Origin: Allacma fusca
Taxonomy: Eukaryota; Arthropoda; Collembola; Symphypleona; Sminthuridae
Direction of reading: 5' to 3'
DNA: 64,000 nucleotides
Assembly (NCBI GenBank): GCA_947179485.1
Contig: OX359250.1
Span: 44,985,450-45,049,449 of the forward strand
The position numbers and the translations under genes are program-made. Numbering within the stretch: position 1 is the stretch's first letter; every line of letters begins with the position of its first letter. The notes under the pieces are model-generated. The model made no database searches. It was not told where the DNA came from and was given only the letters and a program-made list of their open reading frames with translations. This document shows, piece after piece, positions 1-11,869 of this stretch.

Positions 1-3000
1 TGCCTAGCGTTAAAAACTATCCAATTATCGTAATTTCAATAAATCCGACTTTTCATTTTTCGGGTCTTAACTTTACCCGGTTTTTTCTGAGGAACTACCA
101 GGACTATGGACCTATGGATGACATCAAAATGATCCCAAAGACCATGCCTAGCGTTAAAAACTATCCAATTATCGTAATTTCAATAAATCCGACTTTTCAT
201 TTTTCGGGTCTTAACTTTACCCGGTTTTTCCGCAGGAACTACCAGGACTATGGACCTATGGATGACATCAAAATGATCCCAAAGACCATGCCTAGCGTTA
301 AAAACTATCCAATTATCGTAATTTCAATAAATCCGACTTTTCATTTTTCGGGTCTTAACTTTACCCGGTTTTTTCTGAGGAACTACCAGGACTATGGACC
401 TATGGATGACATCAAAATGATCCCAAAGACCATGCCTAGCGTTAAAAACTATCCAATTATCGTAATTTTAATAAATCCGATTTATCATTTTTCGGGTCTT
501 ATCTTTACCCGGTTTTTCCGCAGGAACTACCAGGACTATGGACCTATGGATAACATCAAAATGATCCCAAAGACCATGCCTAGCGTTAAAAACTATCCAA
601 TTATCGTAATTTCAATAAATCCGACTTTTCATTTTTCGGGTCTTAACTTTACCCGGTTTTTTCTGAGGAACTACCAGGACTATGGACCTATGGATGACAT
701 CAAAATGATCCCAAAGACCATGCCTAGCGTTAAAAACTATCCAATTATCGTAATTTCAATAAATCCGACTTTTCATTTTTCGGGTCTTAACTTTACCCGG
801 TTTTTCCGCAGGAACTACCAGGACTATGGACCTATGGATGACATCAAAATGATCCCAAAGACCATGCCTAGCGTTAAAAACTATCCAATTATCGTAATTT
901 CAATAAATCCGACTTTTCATTTTTCGGGTCTTAACTTTACCCGGTTTTTTCTGAGGAACTACCAGGACTATGGACCTATGGATGACATCAAAATGATCCC
1001 AAAGACCATGCCTAGCGTTAAAAACTATCCAATTATCGTAATTTTAATAAATCCGATTTATCATTTTTCGGGTCTTATCTTTACCCGGTTTTTCCGCAGG
1101 AACTACCAGGACTATGGACCTATGGATGACATCAAAATGATCCCAAAGACCATGCCTAGCGTTAAAAACTATCCAATTATCGTAATTTCAATAAATCCGA
1201 CTTTTCATTTTTCGGGTCTTAACTTTACCCGGTTTTTTCTGAGGAACTACCAGGACTATGGACCTATGGATGACATCAAAATGATCCCAAAGACCATGCC
1301 TAGCGTTAAAAACTATCCAATTATCGTAATTTTAATAAATCCGATTTATCATTTTTCGGGTCTTATCTTTACCCGGTTTTTCCGCAGGAACTACCAGGAC
1401 TATGGACCTATGGATGACATCAAAATGATCCCAAAGACCATGCCTAGCGTTAAAAACTATCCAATTATCGTAATTTCAATAAATCCGACTTTTCATTTTT
1501 CGGGTCTTAACTTTACCCGGTTTTTTCTGAGGAACTACCAGGACTATGGACCTATGGATGACATCAAAATGATCCCAAAGACCATGCCTAGCGTTAAAAA
1601 CTATCCAATTATCGTAATTTTAATAAATCCGATTTATCATTTTTCGGGTCTTATCTTTACCCGGTTTTTCCGCAGGAACTACCAGGACTATGGACCTATG
1701 GATGACATCAAAATGATCCCAAAGACCATGCCTAGCGTTAAAAACTATCCAATTATCGTAATTTCAATAAATCCGACTTTTCATTTTTCGGGTCTTAACT
1801 TTACCCGGTTTTTTCTGAGGAACTACCAGGACTATGGACCTATGGATGACATCAAAATGATCCCAAAGACCATGCCTAGCGTTAAAAACTATCCAATTAT
1901 CGTAATTTCAATAAATCCGACTTTTCATTTTTCGGGTCTTAACTTTACCCGGTTTTTTCTGAGGAACTACCAGGACTATGGACCTATGGATGACATCAAA
2001 ATGATCCCAAAGACCATGCCTAGCGTTAAAAACTATCCAATTATCGTAATTTTAATAAATCCGATTTATCATTTTTCGGGTCTTATCTTTACCCGGTTTT
2101 TCCGCAGGAACTACCAGGACTATGGACCTATGGATGACATCAAAATGATCCCAAAGACCATGCCTAGCGTTAAAAACTATCCAATTATCGTAATTTCAAT
2201 AAATCCGACTTTTCATTTTTCGGGTCTTAACTTTACCCGGTTTTTTCTGAGGAACTACCAGGACTATGGACCTATGGATGACATCAAAATGATCCCAAAG
2301 ACCATGCCTAGCGTTAAAAACTATCCAATTATCGTAATTTTAATAAATCCGATTTATCATTTTTCGGGTCTTATCTTTACCCGGTTTTTCCGCAGGAACT
2401 ACCAGGACTATGGACCTATGGATGACATCAAAATGATCCCAAAGACCATGCCTAGCGTTAAAAACTATCCAATTATCGTAATTTCAATAAATCCGACTTT
2501 TCATTTTTCGGGTCTTAACTTTACCCGGTTTTTTCTGAGGAACTACCAGGACTATGGACCTATGGATGACATCAAAATGATCCCAAAGACCATGCCTAGC
2601 GTTAAAAACTATCCAATTATCGTAATTTTAATAAATCCGATTTATCATTTTTCGGGTCTTATCTTTACCCGGTTTTTCCGCAGGAACTACCAGGACTATG
2701 GACCTATGGATGACATCAAAATGATCCCAAAGACCATGCCTAGCGTTAAAAACTATCCAATTATCGTAATTTCAATAAATCCGACTTTTCATTTTTCGGG
2801 TCTTAACTTTACCCGGTTTTTTCTGAGGAACTACCAGGACTATGGACCTATGGATGACATCAAAATGATCCCAAAGACCATGCCTAGCGTTAAAAACTAT
2901 CCAATTATCGTAATTTCAATAAATCCGACTTTTCATTTTTCGGGTCTTAACTTTACCCGGTTTTTTCTGAGGAACTACCAGGACTATGGACCTATGGATG

Positions 3001-5211
3001 ACATCAAAATGATCCCAAAGACCATGCCTAGCGTTAAAAACTATCCAATTATCGTAATTTTAATAAATCCGATTTATCATTTTTCGGGTCTTATCTTTAC
3101 CCGGTTTTTCCGCAGGAACTACCAGGACTATGGACCTATGGATAACATCAAAATGATCCCAAAGACCATGCCTAGCGTTAAAAACTATCCAATTATCGTA
3201 ATTTCAATAAATCCGACTTTTCATTTTTCGGGTCTTAACTTTACCCGGTTTTTTCTGAGGAACTACCAGGACTATGGACCTATGGATGACATCAAAATGA
3301 TCCCAAAGACCATGCCTAGCGTTAAAAACTATCCAATTATCGTAATTTCAATAAATCCGACTTTTCATTTTTCGGGTCTTAACTTTACCCGGTTTTTCCG
3401 CAGGAACTACCAGGACTATGGACCTATGGATGACATCAAAATGATCCCAAAGACCATGCCTAGCGTTAAAAACTATCCAATTATCGTAATTTCAATAAAT
3501 CCGACTTTTCATTTTTCGGGTCTTAACTTTACCCGGTTTTTTCTGAGGAACTACCAGGACTATGGACCTATGGATGACATCAAAATGATCCCAAAGACCA
3601 TGCCTAGCGTTAAAAACTATCCAATTATCGTAATTTTAATAAATCCGATTTATCATTTTTCGGGTCTTATCTTTACCCGGTTTTTCCGCAGGAACTACCA
3701 GGACTATGGACCTATGGATGACATCAAAATGATCCCAAAGACCATGCCTAGCGTTAAAAACTATCCAATTATCGTAATTTCAATAAATCCGACTTTTCAT
3801 TTTTCGGGTCTTAACTTTACCCGGTTTTTTCTGAGGAACTACCAGGACTATGGACCTATGGATGACATCAAAATGATCCCAAAGACCATGCCTAGCGTTA
3901 AAAACTATCCAATTATCGTAATTTTAATAAATCCGATTTATCATTTTTCGGGTCTTATCTTTACCCGGTTTTTCCGCAGGAACTACCAGGACTATGGACC
4001 TATGGATGACATCAAAATGATCCCAAAGACCATGCCTAGCGTTAAAAACTATCCAATTATCGTAATTTCAATAAATCCGACTTTTCATTTTTCGGGTCTT
4101 AACTTTACCCGGTTTTTTCTGAGGAACTACCAGGACTATGGACCTATGGATGACATCAAAATGATCCCAAAGACCATGCCTAGCGTTAAAAACTATCCAA
4201 TTATCGTAATTTCAATAAATCCGACTTTTCATTTTTCGGGTCTTAACTTTACCCGGTTTTTTCTGAGGAACTACCAGGACTATGGACCTATGGATGACAT
4301 CAAAATGATCCCAAAGACCATGCCTAGCGTTAAAAACTATCCAATTATCGTAATTTCAATAAATCCGACTTTTCATTTTTCGGGTCTTAACTTTACCCGG
4401 TTTTTTCTGAGGAACTACCAGGACTATGGACCTATGGATGACATCAAAATGATCCCAAAGACCATGCCTAGCGTTAAAAACTATCCAATTATCGTAATTT
4501 TAATAAATCCGATTTATCATTTTTCGGGTCTTATCTTTACCCGGTTTTTCCGCAGGAACTACCAGGACTATGGACCTATGGATGACATCAAAATGATCCC
4601 AAAGACCATGCCTAGCGTTAAAAACTATCCAATTATCGTAATTTCAATAAATCCGACTTTTCATTTTTCGGGTCTTAACTTTACCCGGTTTTTTCTGAGG
4701 AACTACCAGGACTATGGACCTATGGATGACATCAAAATGATCCCAAAGACCATGCCTAGCGTTAAAAACTATCCAATTATCGTAATTTTAATAAATCCGA
4801 TTTATCATTTTTCGGGTCTTATCTTTACCCGGTTTTTCCGCAGGAACTACCAGGACTATGGACCTATGGATGACATCAAAATGATCCCAAAGACCATGCC
4901 TAGCGTTAAAAACTATCCAATTATCGTAATTTCAATAAATCCGACTTTTCATTTTTCGGGTCTTAACTTTACCCGGTTTTTTCTGAGGAACTACCAGGAC
5001 TATGGACCTATGGATGACATCAAAATGATCCCAAAGACCATGCCTAGCGTTAAAAACTATCCAATTATCGTAATTTCAATAAATCCGACTTTTCATTTTT
5101 CGGGTCTTAACTTTACCCGGTTTTTTCTGAGGAACTACCAGGACTATGGACCTATGGATGACATCAAAATGATCCCAAAGACCATGCCTAGCGTTAAAAA
5201 CTATCCAATAA
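1..5211 (+). repeat. 144-bp satellite array, about 36 monomers
   Basis: Head-to-tail 144-bp monomers run from the window edge to about 5211. Counting monomers from the GGATGACATC (or GGATAACATC) box at 114, 258, 402 and so on gives 35 full copies and one broken copy at 5154. There are two main classes. Class A has TTTCAATAAATCCGACTTTTC and ends TTTTTTCTGAGG. Class B has TTTTAATAAATCCGATTTATC, ATC for AAC, and ends TTTTTCCGCAGG. A third type has an A body with a B tail. A and B mostly alternate, giving a local 288-bp higher-order period. Because 144 is a multiple of three, one plus-strand frame stays open for 1768 codons, but most A/B differences change the amino acid, so I read it as non-coding satellite. 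The array begins outside the window. Confidence 0.97.
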
Positions 5212-5728
5212 TGGTAGGTTCTTATTACATGCAAGTTTGTGTCGATATTTCTATATTTGGTGAGTCTTCATTTCAGCAAAGTCTTCCCAAGTTCGGATCG
5301 GTTAATAAGGTAATTGGTATTAACTATTTTTTCGGGGTTTGTGTAAGTCGCTATCGACTTGCCAAACGATTCTACGTATGCGTCTTTTTATTTCGTGTTT
5401 CTAGCTTTTTTTTTAAATGAGATATGCCTTATTGAATTTTTAGCGATTTTCTTTTTTTGTAGGTTGTACCAACAATTAGTTTAGTATGTATACGCTTGTG
5501 GTGTATAGGAGGCAGAGATATGGTTTTACTTTTTGTATGTTTTTGGTTTTCGTAGATACGCGGGTGACCCATTTTCGCTTGTATTTACGTTTTTTAAGGC
5601 ACAGATCGTTCATCCAGGTTGAAATACAAAGGTATTTGCGAATGGTTATATGTAAAGGCTATTTAATTTGTACTTAGATTAGAGTGCTTATTTCTTTTTG
5701 TATGTCCATGCTTTTGTATGTGCAGATT
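5212..5728. other. satellite edge and AT-rich flank
   Basis: The last monomer decays after CTATCCAATA near 5209 and unique T-rich sequence follows. I see no convincing gene. The stretch just before 5726 has a pyrimidine-rich run ending TGTGCAG, a plausible 3' splice site for the exon that follows. Confidence 0.5.
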
Positions 5729-5962
5729 ATGGGTCGACCATGTAAATCCAAGTGGGCGAAAGACCGAAGTCGTTATCCAGCCACTAAAATCGCGGCTGCT
5801 ATGGCAACTATTTGCGGAGACATGAAACGATGGCTGACAGAAAGCTGGAGGGTTAAAGGGGGACTGTATCAACAGCTGGGACGAACATTTTTAACTCATG
5901 TCACCCCCGCAGATTGTATGCAGCTAGCGTCAATGGTCAGTAGAAACTGCGACAATATAAAG
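5729..5962 (+). CDS. candidate coding exon, unknown protein
   Basis: An open stretch of 78 codons starts at an ATG at 5729 (context ATTATGG, just downstream of a TGTGCAG acceptor at 5725) and can end at AAG|GTTGGT at 5962. The peptide is basic at its start (MGRPCKSKWAKDRSRYP) and then looks like a folded helical segment with MATICGDMKRWL, GGLYQQLGRTFLTHV and ADCMQLASMVSRNC. Its residue composition and lack of low-complexity runs set it apart from the AT-rich flanks. I do not recognise a family. It could be the first coding exon of the gene whose other exons lie at 9806-10641, since it ends in phase 0, but the best acceptor near 9790 does not match that phase. It could also be a separate single-exon relic of a transposon. 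Confidence 0.35.
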
Positions 5963-8099
5963 GTTGGTTTACATATATGTCATTTTGGGGTTACAACTTG
6001 CGCTTTTTCTTGTATCAAGTCGTTCAATTAGTTAAAACATGGTTTACAGGTGCTGTTTTTTTGCTTAGGTTTAAACGTTCTACTTTGAAAACATTCGTAT
6101 ATCACAAGTATGGTTCCATTGTGTTATATCAATTGAGGAATGATTTGTTTTGTAACTTATGCACTTATATTCAGGAATTGTCTGAAGTTATGTTAATCAA
6201 GCAATTTGTCGAACGTTCCGTATTAATTATACCAGAGAGTAATCTTACAAGTGTCTCCATTTGGTTATGACTAATTCGAGAATCCTGGTAAACTGACAAA
6301 TATTGTTTAAAACCATTTTTTGACCAATGAAACGGTTTGGTTTGCTTTCATCTGGGACTGGAATGAAAATTTATGAATTTTAGATTAGAATCATTAAAAT
6401 GTTACGAGACAGTGTGGATAAGGTGAATAACAATTTACATGTAACCTGGATGTGTCTGTTTTACCAATTGGTTGGAGTTTATCTGGTTTATAATTTCTGA
6501 AAATCCAGTTGTTTAGTAAAAACTAAAAATATTTTAGAATTCAATTTCAAGGTAGGATTTAGCTTTCTTAAATCATGCACTACGTTTTCATCAAGCATTG
6601 TTATTTATTTTCTACTGCGTGGCATGAGAAAATGAGTATGCGCTAAAAAATGAGACGGTAGGCAATACTTATGTGGTAAATGATATGATAAGGACTACAG
6701 GCAATGTTTGATATGGTGTTGTAAAATTGTTATGAATAAAGTTCGCATAAAATTTAATATTTAGCCCTTGCAAGAACGCAGGTATTATTACATATGACGG
6801 ATGTGTTCCTCATTGTTGTACGTATGTATGTACGCATTTAAGGTAGAACGGACGAAAGTGTTAATTGAGACGATTGTTTACAAGTTTTCGAGTTAATGGT
6901 TGTGTCAACATGTGGGGAATGTACGTAAGAATGTAAGAAAATTTCGCTTTAGCATTATGGCATGTAATATATGTAAAAACAATGAACATTCACATGTTAC
7001 TATAATAATTAATATTACTATGATGATATACTATACAGGTCGAAAGGCTATTGATATACAAAAGTGTTTCAAACTATTGTTGTTCTTGTAATATCCTTGA
7101 ATACGTTTTTTTGTGAATTATTCTATATTGTATATTACCATTATAAATGCATAATAATTATGTTAACGTGTCTTTCCACATTTATTCGCATTATTTTCAT
7201 CGAATTTTAAAGAACTGAACTAGTAAATGCGTAACGCACATAAAATAAATGCATAGATACATAAAGCAATCGATCACAAATAATCGGTTTCGAGCGGCTG
7301 GATTTTTTGATGAATGATCAGAATTAAGAATAATTCGTTAATTATAATTCACTAAAAAAACTGATCAAGTATTAAAGTTCAGTTACATCTATTTTACTAC
7401 GTATCGTGTGCATTAAAACTCCAAATTGTATTTAGTAGAACTCGTGTAATCGTATTGTATTTTACAACTACGGATAGTTTAATTAGAGAATTCTAAAATT
7501 TGCTGACCAGTTCTAATAATTTTAACACAGTTGTCCAGCATAATGCATATAATACGGACAATTTCAAAGCATAGCTGGTAACATCATATTATTTTAAAAA
7601 CAATTCTGAAGTGTTCTGTAAACCTACAGGCATCCAAACGTTATTTAAAATACTGCTGATCCTATATTGAACCACAATTGTGGTAATGATGCTAACATAA
7701 ATTGGATGAGCTTATTTTTGTTATTCGGTTGTATCACATGGCGGATAATTTGCTTCCCCGATGTATAAATAAACACGCTACAACATCCACATACAAGACT
7801 GCTCACTACATCTATTGGCGTATATGGCGGTTTTTGTTAACTTAGAGACCGTGGCCGAATCAAAAATTTCCTCGCTTCGTTTTTTGAAGTGACATCGACA
7901 GAATCGAAGATAGTTCCGTGTCTGCCCTGGGATCATCTGTAATTAAATCTGTAGGAATACTACACTGGTTAGTGTTTTTTCATCGATTTTAGCATAATCT
8001 CAAAGTACTCTATAGTAAAATAGGGTGCACTAATTACCGCTAAAATTAATCCTATATTATATGTAGGAGCTGCAAAAGTTCACTTTTTATTTAGGAACA
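5963..8099. other. AT-rich non-coding sequence, possible intron
   Basis: This is about 2.1 kb of AT-rich sequence with only short open frames of low-complexity composition. No RNA gene, TIR pair or tandem repeat was recognised. If the exons at 5729 and 9806 belong together, this would be part of the intron. Confidence 0.4.
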
Positions 8100-8468
8100 A
8101 AGTAGACAGTACGCAAAGGTAAAAATAGGCATATTTAATAATCTATTGACAAAGATTTAGCCTTAAAATAAATCTCAAAAATACTCTTCAAATACGTGAC
8201 ATTTTAGTAGTTAGATTTTTTCATGTGTTACGATTGCACGTACAAACATACATGATTTTTAGTTGCAAAATAAGTCTTTATAGGCTAAAAAATAGGACTT
8301 TAGGCTAAACAATAGGCCTTTATAGGCTAAAATATAGGAAGAAACATTACTGGAGTATATATGTAGGCAAATAGGTAGGCAATTTAGTTTTGATAAATAA
8401 TGTAGGTTAATATGTAGGGAAGGCAAAGCTGTAAAAAATATGTAGTATTGTAGGTAGGCTGAACCTTT
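8100..8468. repeat. TAGGC motif-rich block
   Basis: The short words TAGGC and ATAGGC recur at irregular spacing, for example in CTTTATAGGCTAAAA, TAGGCAAATAGGTAGGCAAT and GTAGGTAGGCTGAACC. Clustered short words of this kind are found in the subterminal regions of hAT-type elements. I could not find a matching inverted end or target duplication, so the identity is open. Confidence 0.4.
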
Positions 8469-8795
8469 TCGACACCTTTGTTTGTAACAGTAGCAAATCA
8501 TACAGTGATACGCAGTTATTGACCAGTTATTAATTATTTATTACAGCTTTCATTGCTTCCAGAAGTTCCAAGGAAATGTATGATTTCTCCTATTTCCAAA
8601 ATTTATTGATAATACGAAACACACCAACAGCTTAGGTTAATGAAAAAATCCACAGAACCCTGTTTATAATGACAGAAATATTTCTAGCAAGATAATCTAT
8701 AAGAAACAAAATTCGAAAGAATTTTACATGAAAGCGAAATGAAGTACTCAACTATGACTGTCACAGTCTCCCAAGCATATTGTAGGGATGCTAAA
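8469..8795 (+). repeat. left inverted arm
   Basis: This is the left arm of the palindromic element. It starts near CGACACCTTTGTTTGTAACAG and remains alignable to about GGGATGCT near 8794. Confidence 0.8.
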
Positions 8796-9184
8796 GTACT
8801 TCTAGACAATTAGCTTGTAAGCCATCGTTGGAAGTACAATCTGTTCCCATTTTAGTTTTATTGGGTCAAATAAGAGCACACGTAGTACTTACATTTAAAT
8901 AAAAGCAACTATCCAGTGCTAATGAATACAATAAAAATATTTAATGATGATTTCCACTTCATTTTCATCTTATGATTTCTACTACTTCAAATTATTGTAG
9001 GTATGCTGCAGAAATAAAATAATGAATAGAATTTGAGTTCAAATGATAGCCCTACGTTTGTAGGGAAAGCCGGTAGTGATTCGAAAATTTATAGGTACCA
9101 AGTTCTAAAATCTCCATACTCCCATTTCTAAGTCAAATTCTGAGTCAAATTTCACATAAACAATGATAGTCTCTATTCGTATAC

Positions 9185-9512
9185 TGGCATCCCTAGAATC
9201 TGCTTGCGAGACTGTGACAGTCATAGTTGAGTACTTCATTTCGCTTTCATGTAAAATTCTTTCGAATTTTGTTTCTTATAGAATATCTTGCTAGAAATAT
9301 TTTTGTCATTATAAACAGGGTTCTGTGGATTTTTTCATTAACCTAAGCTGTTGGTGTATTTCGTATTGTCAATAAGGTTTGGACATAGGAGAAATCATAC
9401 ATTTTCTTGGAACTTCTGGAAGCAATGAAAGCTATAATAAATAATTTAAAGGTATTCTGGTAAATAACTGTATCACTGTATGCTTTGCTACTGTTACAAA
9501 TGTGTTGAAACA
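9185..9512 (-). repeat. right inverted arm
   Basis: This is the right arm of the palindromic element, reading outward to CTGTTACAAATGTGTTGAAA. Confidence 0.8.
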
Positions 9513-9805
9513 AATTCCTTTTCTGACAAGTGTTACTAATATTAACATGCAGCAGAAGTACTTGCCAATAAGCAATATACGGTAGTTATTTTCGCAGAAT
9601 GGTTGCTACATCGCTTTAAGAAAATGAATATTCCAACTTCAGATTTTCCATCCGGCGGTTGGCTTCAGTTCTAGTATTATTATATTTTTAATGCGATTTT
9701 ACTTCATTTGAAATTACTGGTTATATTGGCATGTCAATGTACAAATATATTTTAATAAGGGTTTGCTGTAATTCCAAAATTAAATGTAGATTTCCTAATA
9801 TTACA

Positions 9806-10641
9806 ATGGAAAGTGATAGTCAACGAAAAATGTTGGTTGCGAAACGGAGAATTTTAAATGTTCCACGGTACGATAAGTTATGCGAAGTGGTCTTATCACA
9901 CAATCCTGGTGAGACTCTTCTGGAGCACATTATTAGACAGTTTTCCGAGGATGATATATGGTTTGTCATATCTCGTCGTGTCGGAGAATATCCAAATGAC
10001 AGCTGGGATTGGGGAAGGGAAGAATTTTGTTCTTATTTGAAATCTGTTGACCGCTGGAACAAGTCTGGCAAAGTTAGAGTTCAGAGAGCTTATCAATTCA
10101 GCCTTAAATTTTGGGATATGCCATTAATTGTGTCCTACAGATTTCTAGGATGGGTTACAGCTGTAAGATTTGTAATTTTCACAATTTAATTAGCACTTAA
10201 ATGTGATGTGAACTTCACGTATTAACTAACAATAAAATGTATGCCATATTTTAAGCTTAAGAGCAAGTGTAGAGCACATGAGAAGGAAGAAAGTCGTTTA
10301 GCGGCTTTACATTTTGATCAGGGGGATGTTGAAACCGAAAACATTTGTCATCGGAAAGAAATGGAAGCCTGGAAAGAGCGTTGTAAATGGGTGGGGATTG
10401 CCAAGTTTTGCTTTAATTTGCAAAAGGTTGCCATTTTTATAATCCATTCATTTGAGCTTCGGTAGATTGAATTTTAGCATTAGTTTTACAGGTAATATTA
10501 TTACAATTCCAACAGGCCCGCAGAACACAGAAGGAGGCGACTGATTTGGTTACCAATGATGGCCCACGGCGTTCATCAACGCCGCCACCATCTTGGTCAG
10601 AAGAATGTCCAGAATTTGGTTCTAGTTGGATCGACGACTAA
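9806..10641 (+). CDS. three-exon orphan gene, about 217 codons
   Basis: Three open exons join in phase 0 throughout. Exon 1 is 9806-10162, from ATG in ACAATGG to GCT|GTAAGA. Exon 2 is 10256-10426, after TTTTAAG and ending AAG|GTTGCC. Exon 3 is 10516-10641, after CCAACAG and ending in TAA. Exon 1 encodes a charged, Trp-rich segment with KMLVAKRRILNVPRYDKL, HIIRQFSEDDIWFVISRR and DSWDWGREEFCSYLKSVDRW. Exon 2 is highly charged (HEKEESRLAALHFDQ, KEMEAWKERCKW) and likely helical. Exon 3 has a Ser/Pro stretch RRSSTPPPSW and an acidic end SSWIDD. I do not recognise the family, and no membrane segment or signal peptide is evident. The first intron is 93 bp and the second 89 bp. The exon 2 donor is weak and an earlier GTGGGG at 10391 is a phase-0 alternative. 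It may be a host orphan gene or a domesticated transposon gene. Confidence 0.45.
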
Positions 10642-11514
10642 ACCACTTAAGATTGATTATTTTTTTGTTTTTACTAATCCATTGATCATTGTAATATTAG
10701 TGTCTACTAGGAATATTATATTTCAATTTTTACATTCCGTTTTTTACATGCCATCTTTGGTTTACAAGGATTTTTTTATCCAGACCTCATATACTTCTCC
10801 AACGTACACTTCATTCGTGCATGTTTCCAAGATAATTTTTGAAACATTGTTATGGTTAACATATTTAACATTAAACATTAAGGTTAAAAACATCAGTAAA
10901 GACTACATTTGAATTATCACTCTACTCTGGAATGTATGAACTTCCTAAAGTCACTAGAATATTCTTAAATGTTAAGCCCTGTCAAAATTGAAGCTGAACA
11001 TCTTTCATTGCTCAACCCTGCGCATTTTTTTTATTGGGCTGCAACTACATTAGGCTGCAAAATTGATGCTCATGCGAAACCTGATTTACATGTCCTCACA
11101 CAACGCACAATAGCTGGCAGCAGTACAAGCACATGGCAGGAGGACAAGTAATTACGTATACAGTCCCATTCAGAAGTTTTGATGACATCTAGAACGTCAG
11201 TGCTGCTTATCTTACGACCCCCATCAATGCATCTGGGGAAAAAATTAAGAGAACAGGCTTACAAAAATACAAAAAATTATTTCATCAAATTTATTAAGTT
11301 AAATAAATACTGTTCATCCACCTGCCGGCGACTAGTGAGCTAGCGTTCAGATTTCAGACAGATCCACATCCCGCTTTTTATTGAAGTCACCCGCTATGTT
11401 CCATCCCAAACTCCTGCTAATAAATTACTGAACTTCACGCCTCCCCAACACCAGAATGTCAGACCAGTCAGAAAATAGTCAGTTTTTCTGACCTCATGCA
11501 AATTAGCCTGAACG
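10642..11514. other. non-coding flank of hAT element
   Basis: This is AT-rich sequence with no recognised gene. A few moderately GC-rich patches near 11000-11260 (such as TTGGGCTGCAACTACATTAGG) have a coding-like look but are broken in every frame, so they may be old transposon debris. Confidence 0.35.
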
Positions 11515-11522
11515 CAAGTAGC
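11515..11522. repeat. 8-bp target duplication CAAGTAGC (left)
   Basis: CAAGTAGC directly precedes the TIR at 11523. The matching copy is at 14413-14420, displaced by the later insertion at 13476-14408. Confidence 0.9.
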
Positions 11523-11821
11523 TAGGGATTGTCGATTTGAAAATGCCATGGCATATTGGGCATCATGCCTGCCCAAAATGCCAGGGCATTTTGGGCATTT
11601 TCAACTTTGGGCAAATACGTCGATTTTGGGCATATTCGGCACTGGCATTTTGGGCATTTTCATCCTGGGCATATTTGGCATTTTGGGCATATTCAATTCA
11701 AATTTTCCGGCTGATTACCTTTTTCAGATGTTATTGGTCGCTGTTGCCACTTGCACTCGCTACTACTGTAAACTGTCATACATTTTTATAACTAAAAATC
11801 GTCGCTTCGCAACGATTCAAC

Positions 11822-11839
11822 GCGCCCCTCACGGGGCGC
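11822..11839. other. perfect GC hairpin
   Basis: GCGCCCC, a TCAC loop and GGGGCGC form a 7-bp perfect stem in otherwise AT-rich DNA. It is followed by AGGGCAGCGCAGC at 11847-11859, whose exact complement recurs at 12754-12766. These GC-rich pieces bracket the 153-bp array and may be the ends of a nested element. Confidence 0.6.
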
Positions 11840-11869
11840 ACTGCGAAGGGCAGCGCAGCTTTGTGAACT

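Larger units (their letters stand above)
8469..9512. mobile_element. palindromic element with long (~330 bp) inverted ends
   Basis: The left arm (8469-8795) and the right arm (9185-9512) are inverted copies. TAACAGTAGCAAATCATACA on the left matches the complement of TGTATGCTTTGCTACTGTTA on the right. CTATGACTGTCACAGTCTC on the left matches GAGACTGTGACAGTCATAG on the right. The arms differ by scattered substitutions and small indels, so it is not a recent insertion. About 390 bp of AT-rich spacer separates them, and no transposase frame is present. The layout is that of a foldback or long-TIR MITE. I could not define a clean target duplication, so the superfamily is unknown. Confidence 0.85.

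Noticed and set aside
1..5211. CRISPR-like array
   Set aside because: The repeats are contiguous 144-bp units without unique spacers, in a eukaryotic context.
114..5420. A 1768-codon open frame that could be a giant repeat protein
   Set aside because: It exists because the satellite period is 48 codons and one of six frames lacks stops. Nearly all class A/B differences change the residue, and it runs into unrelated sequence at the array edge.
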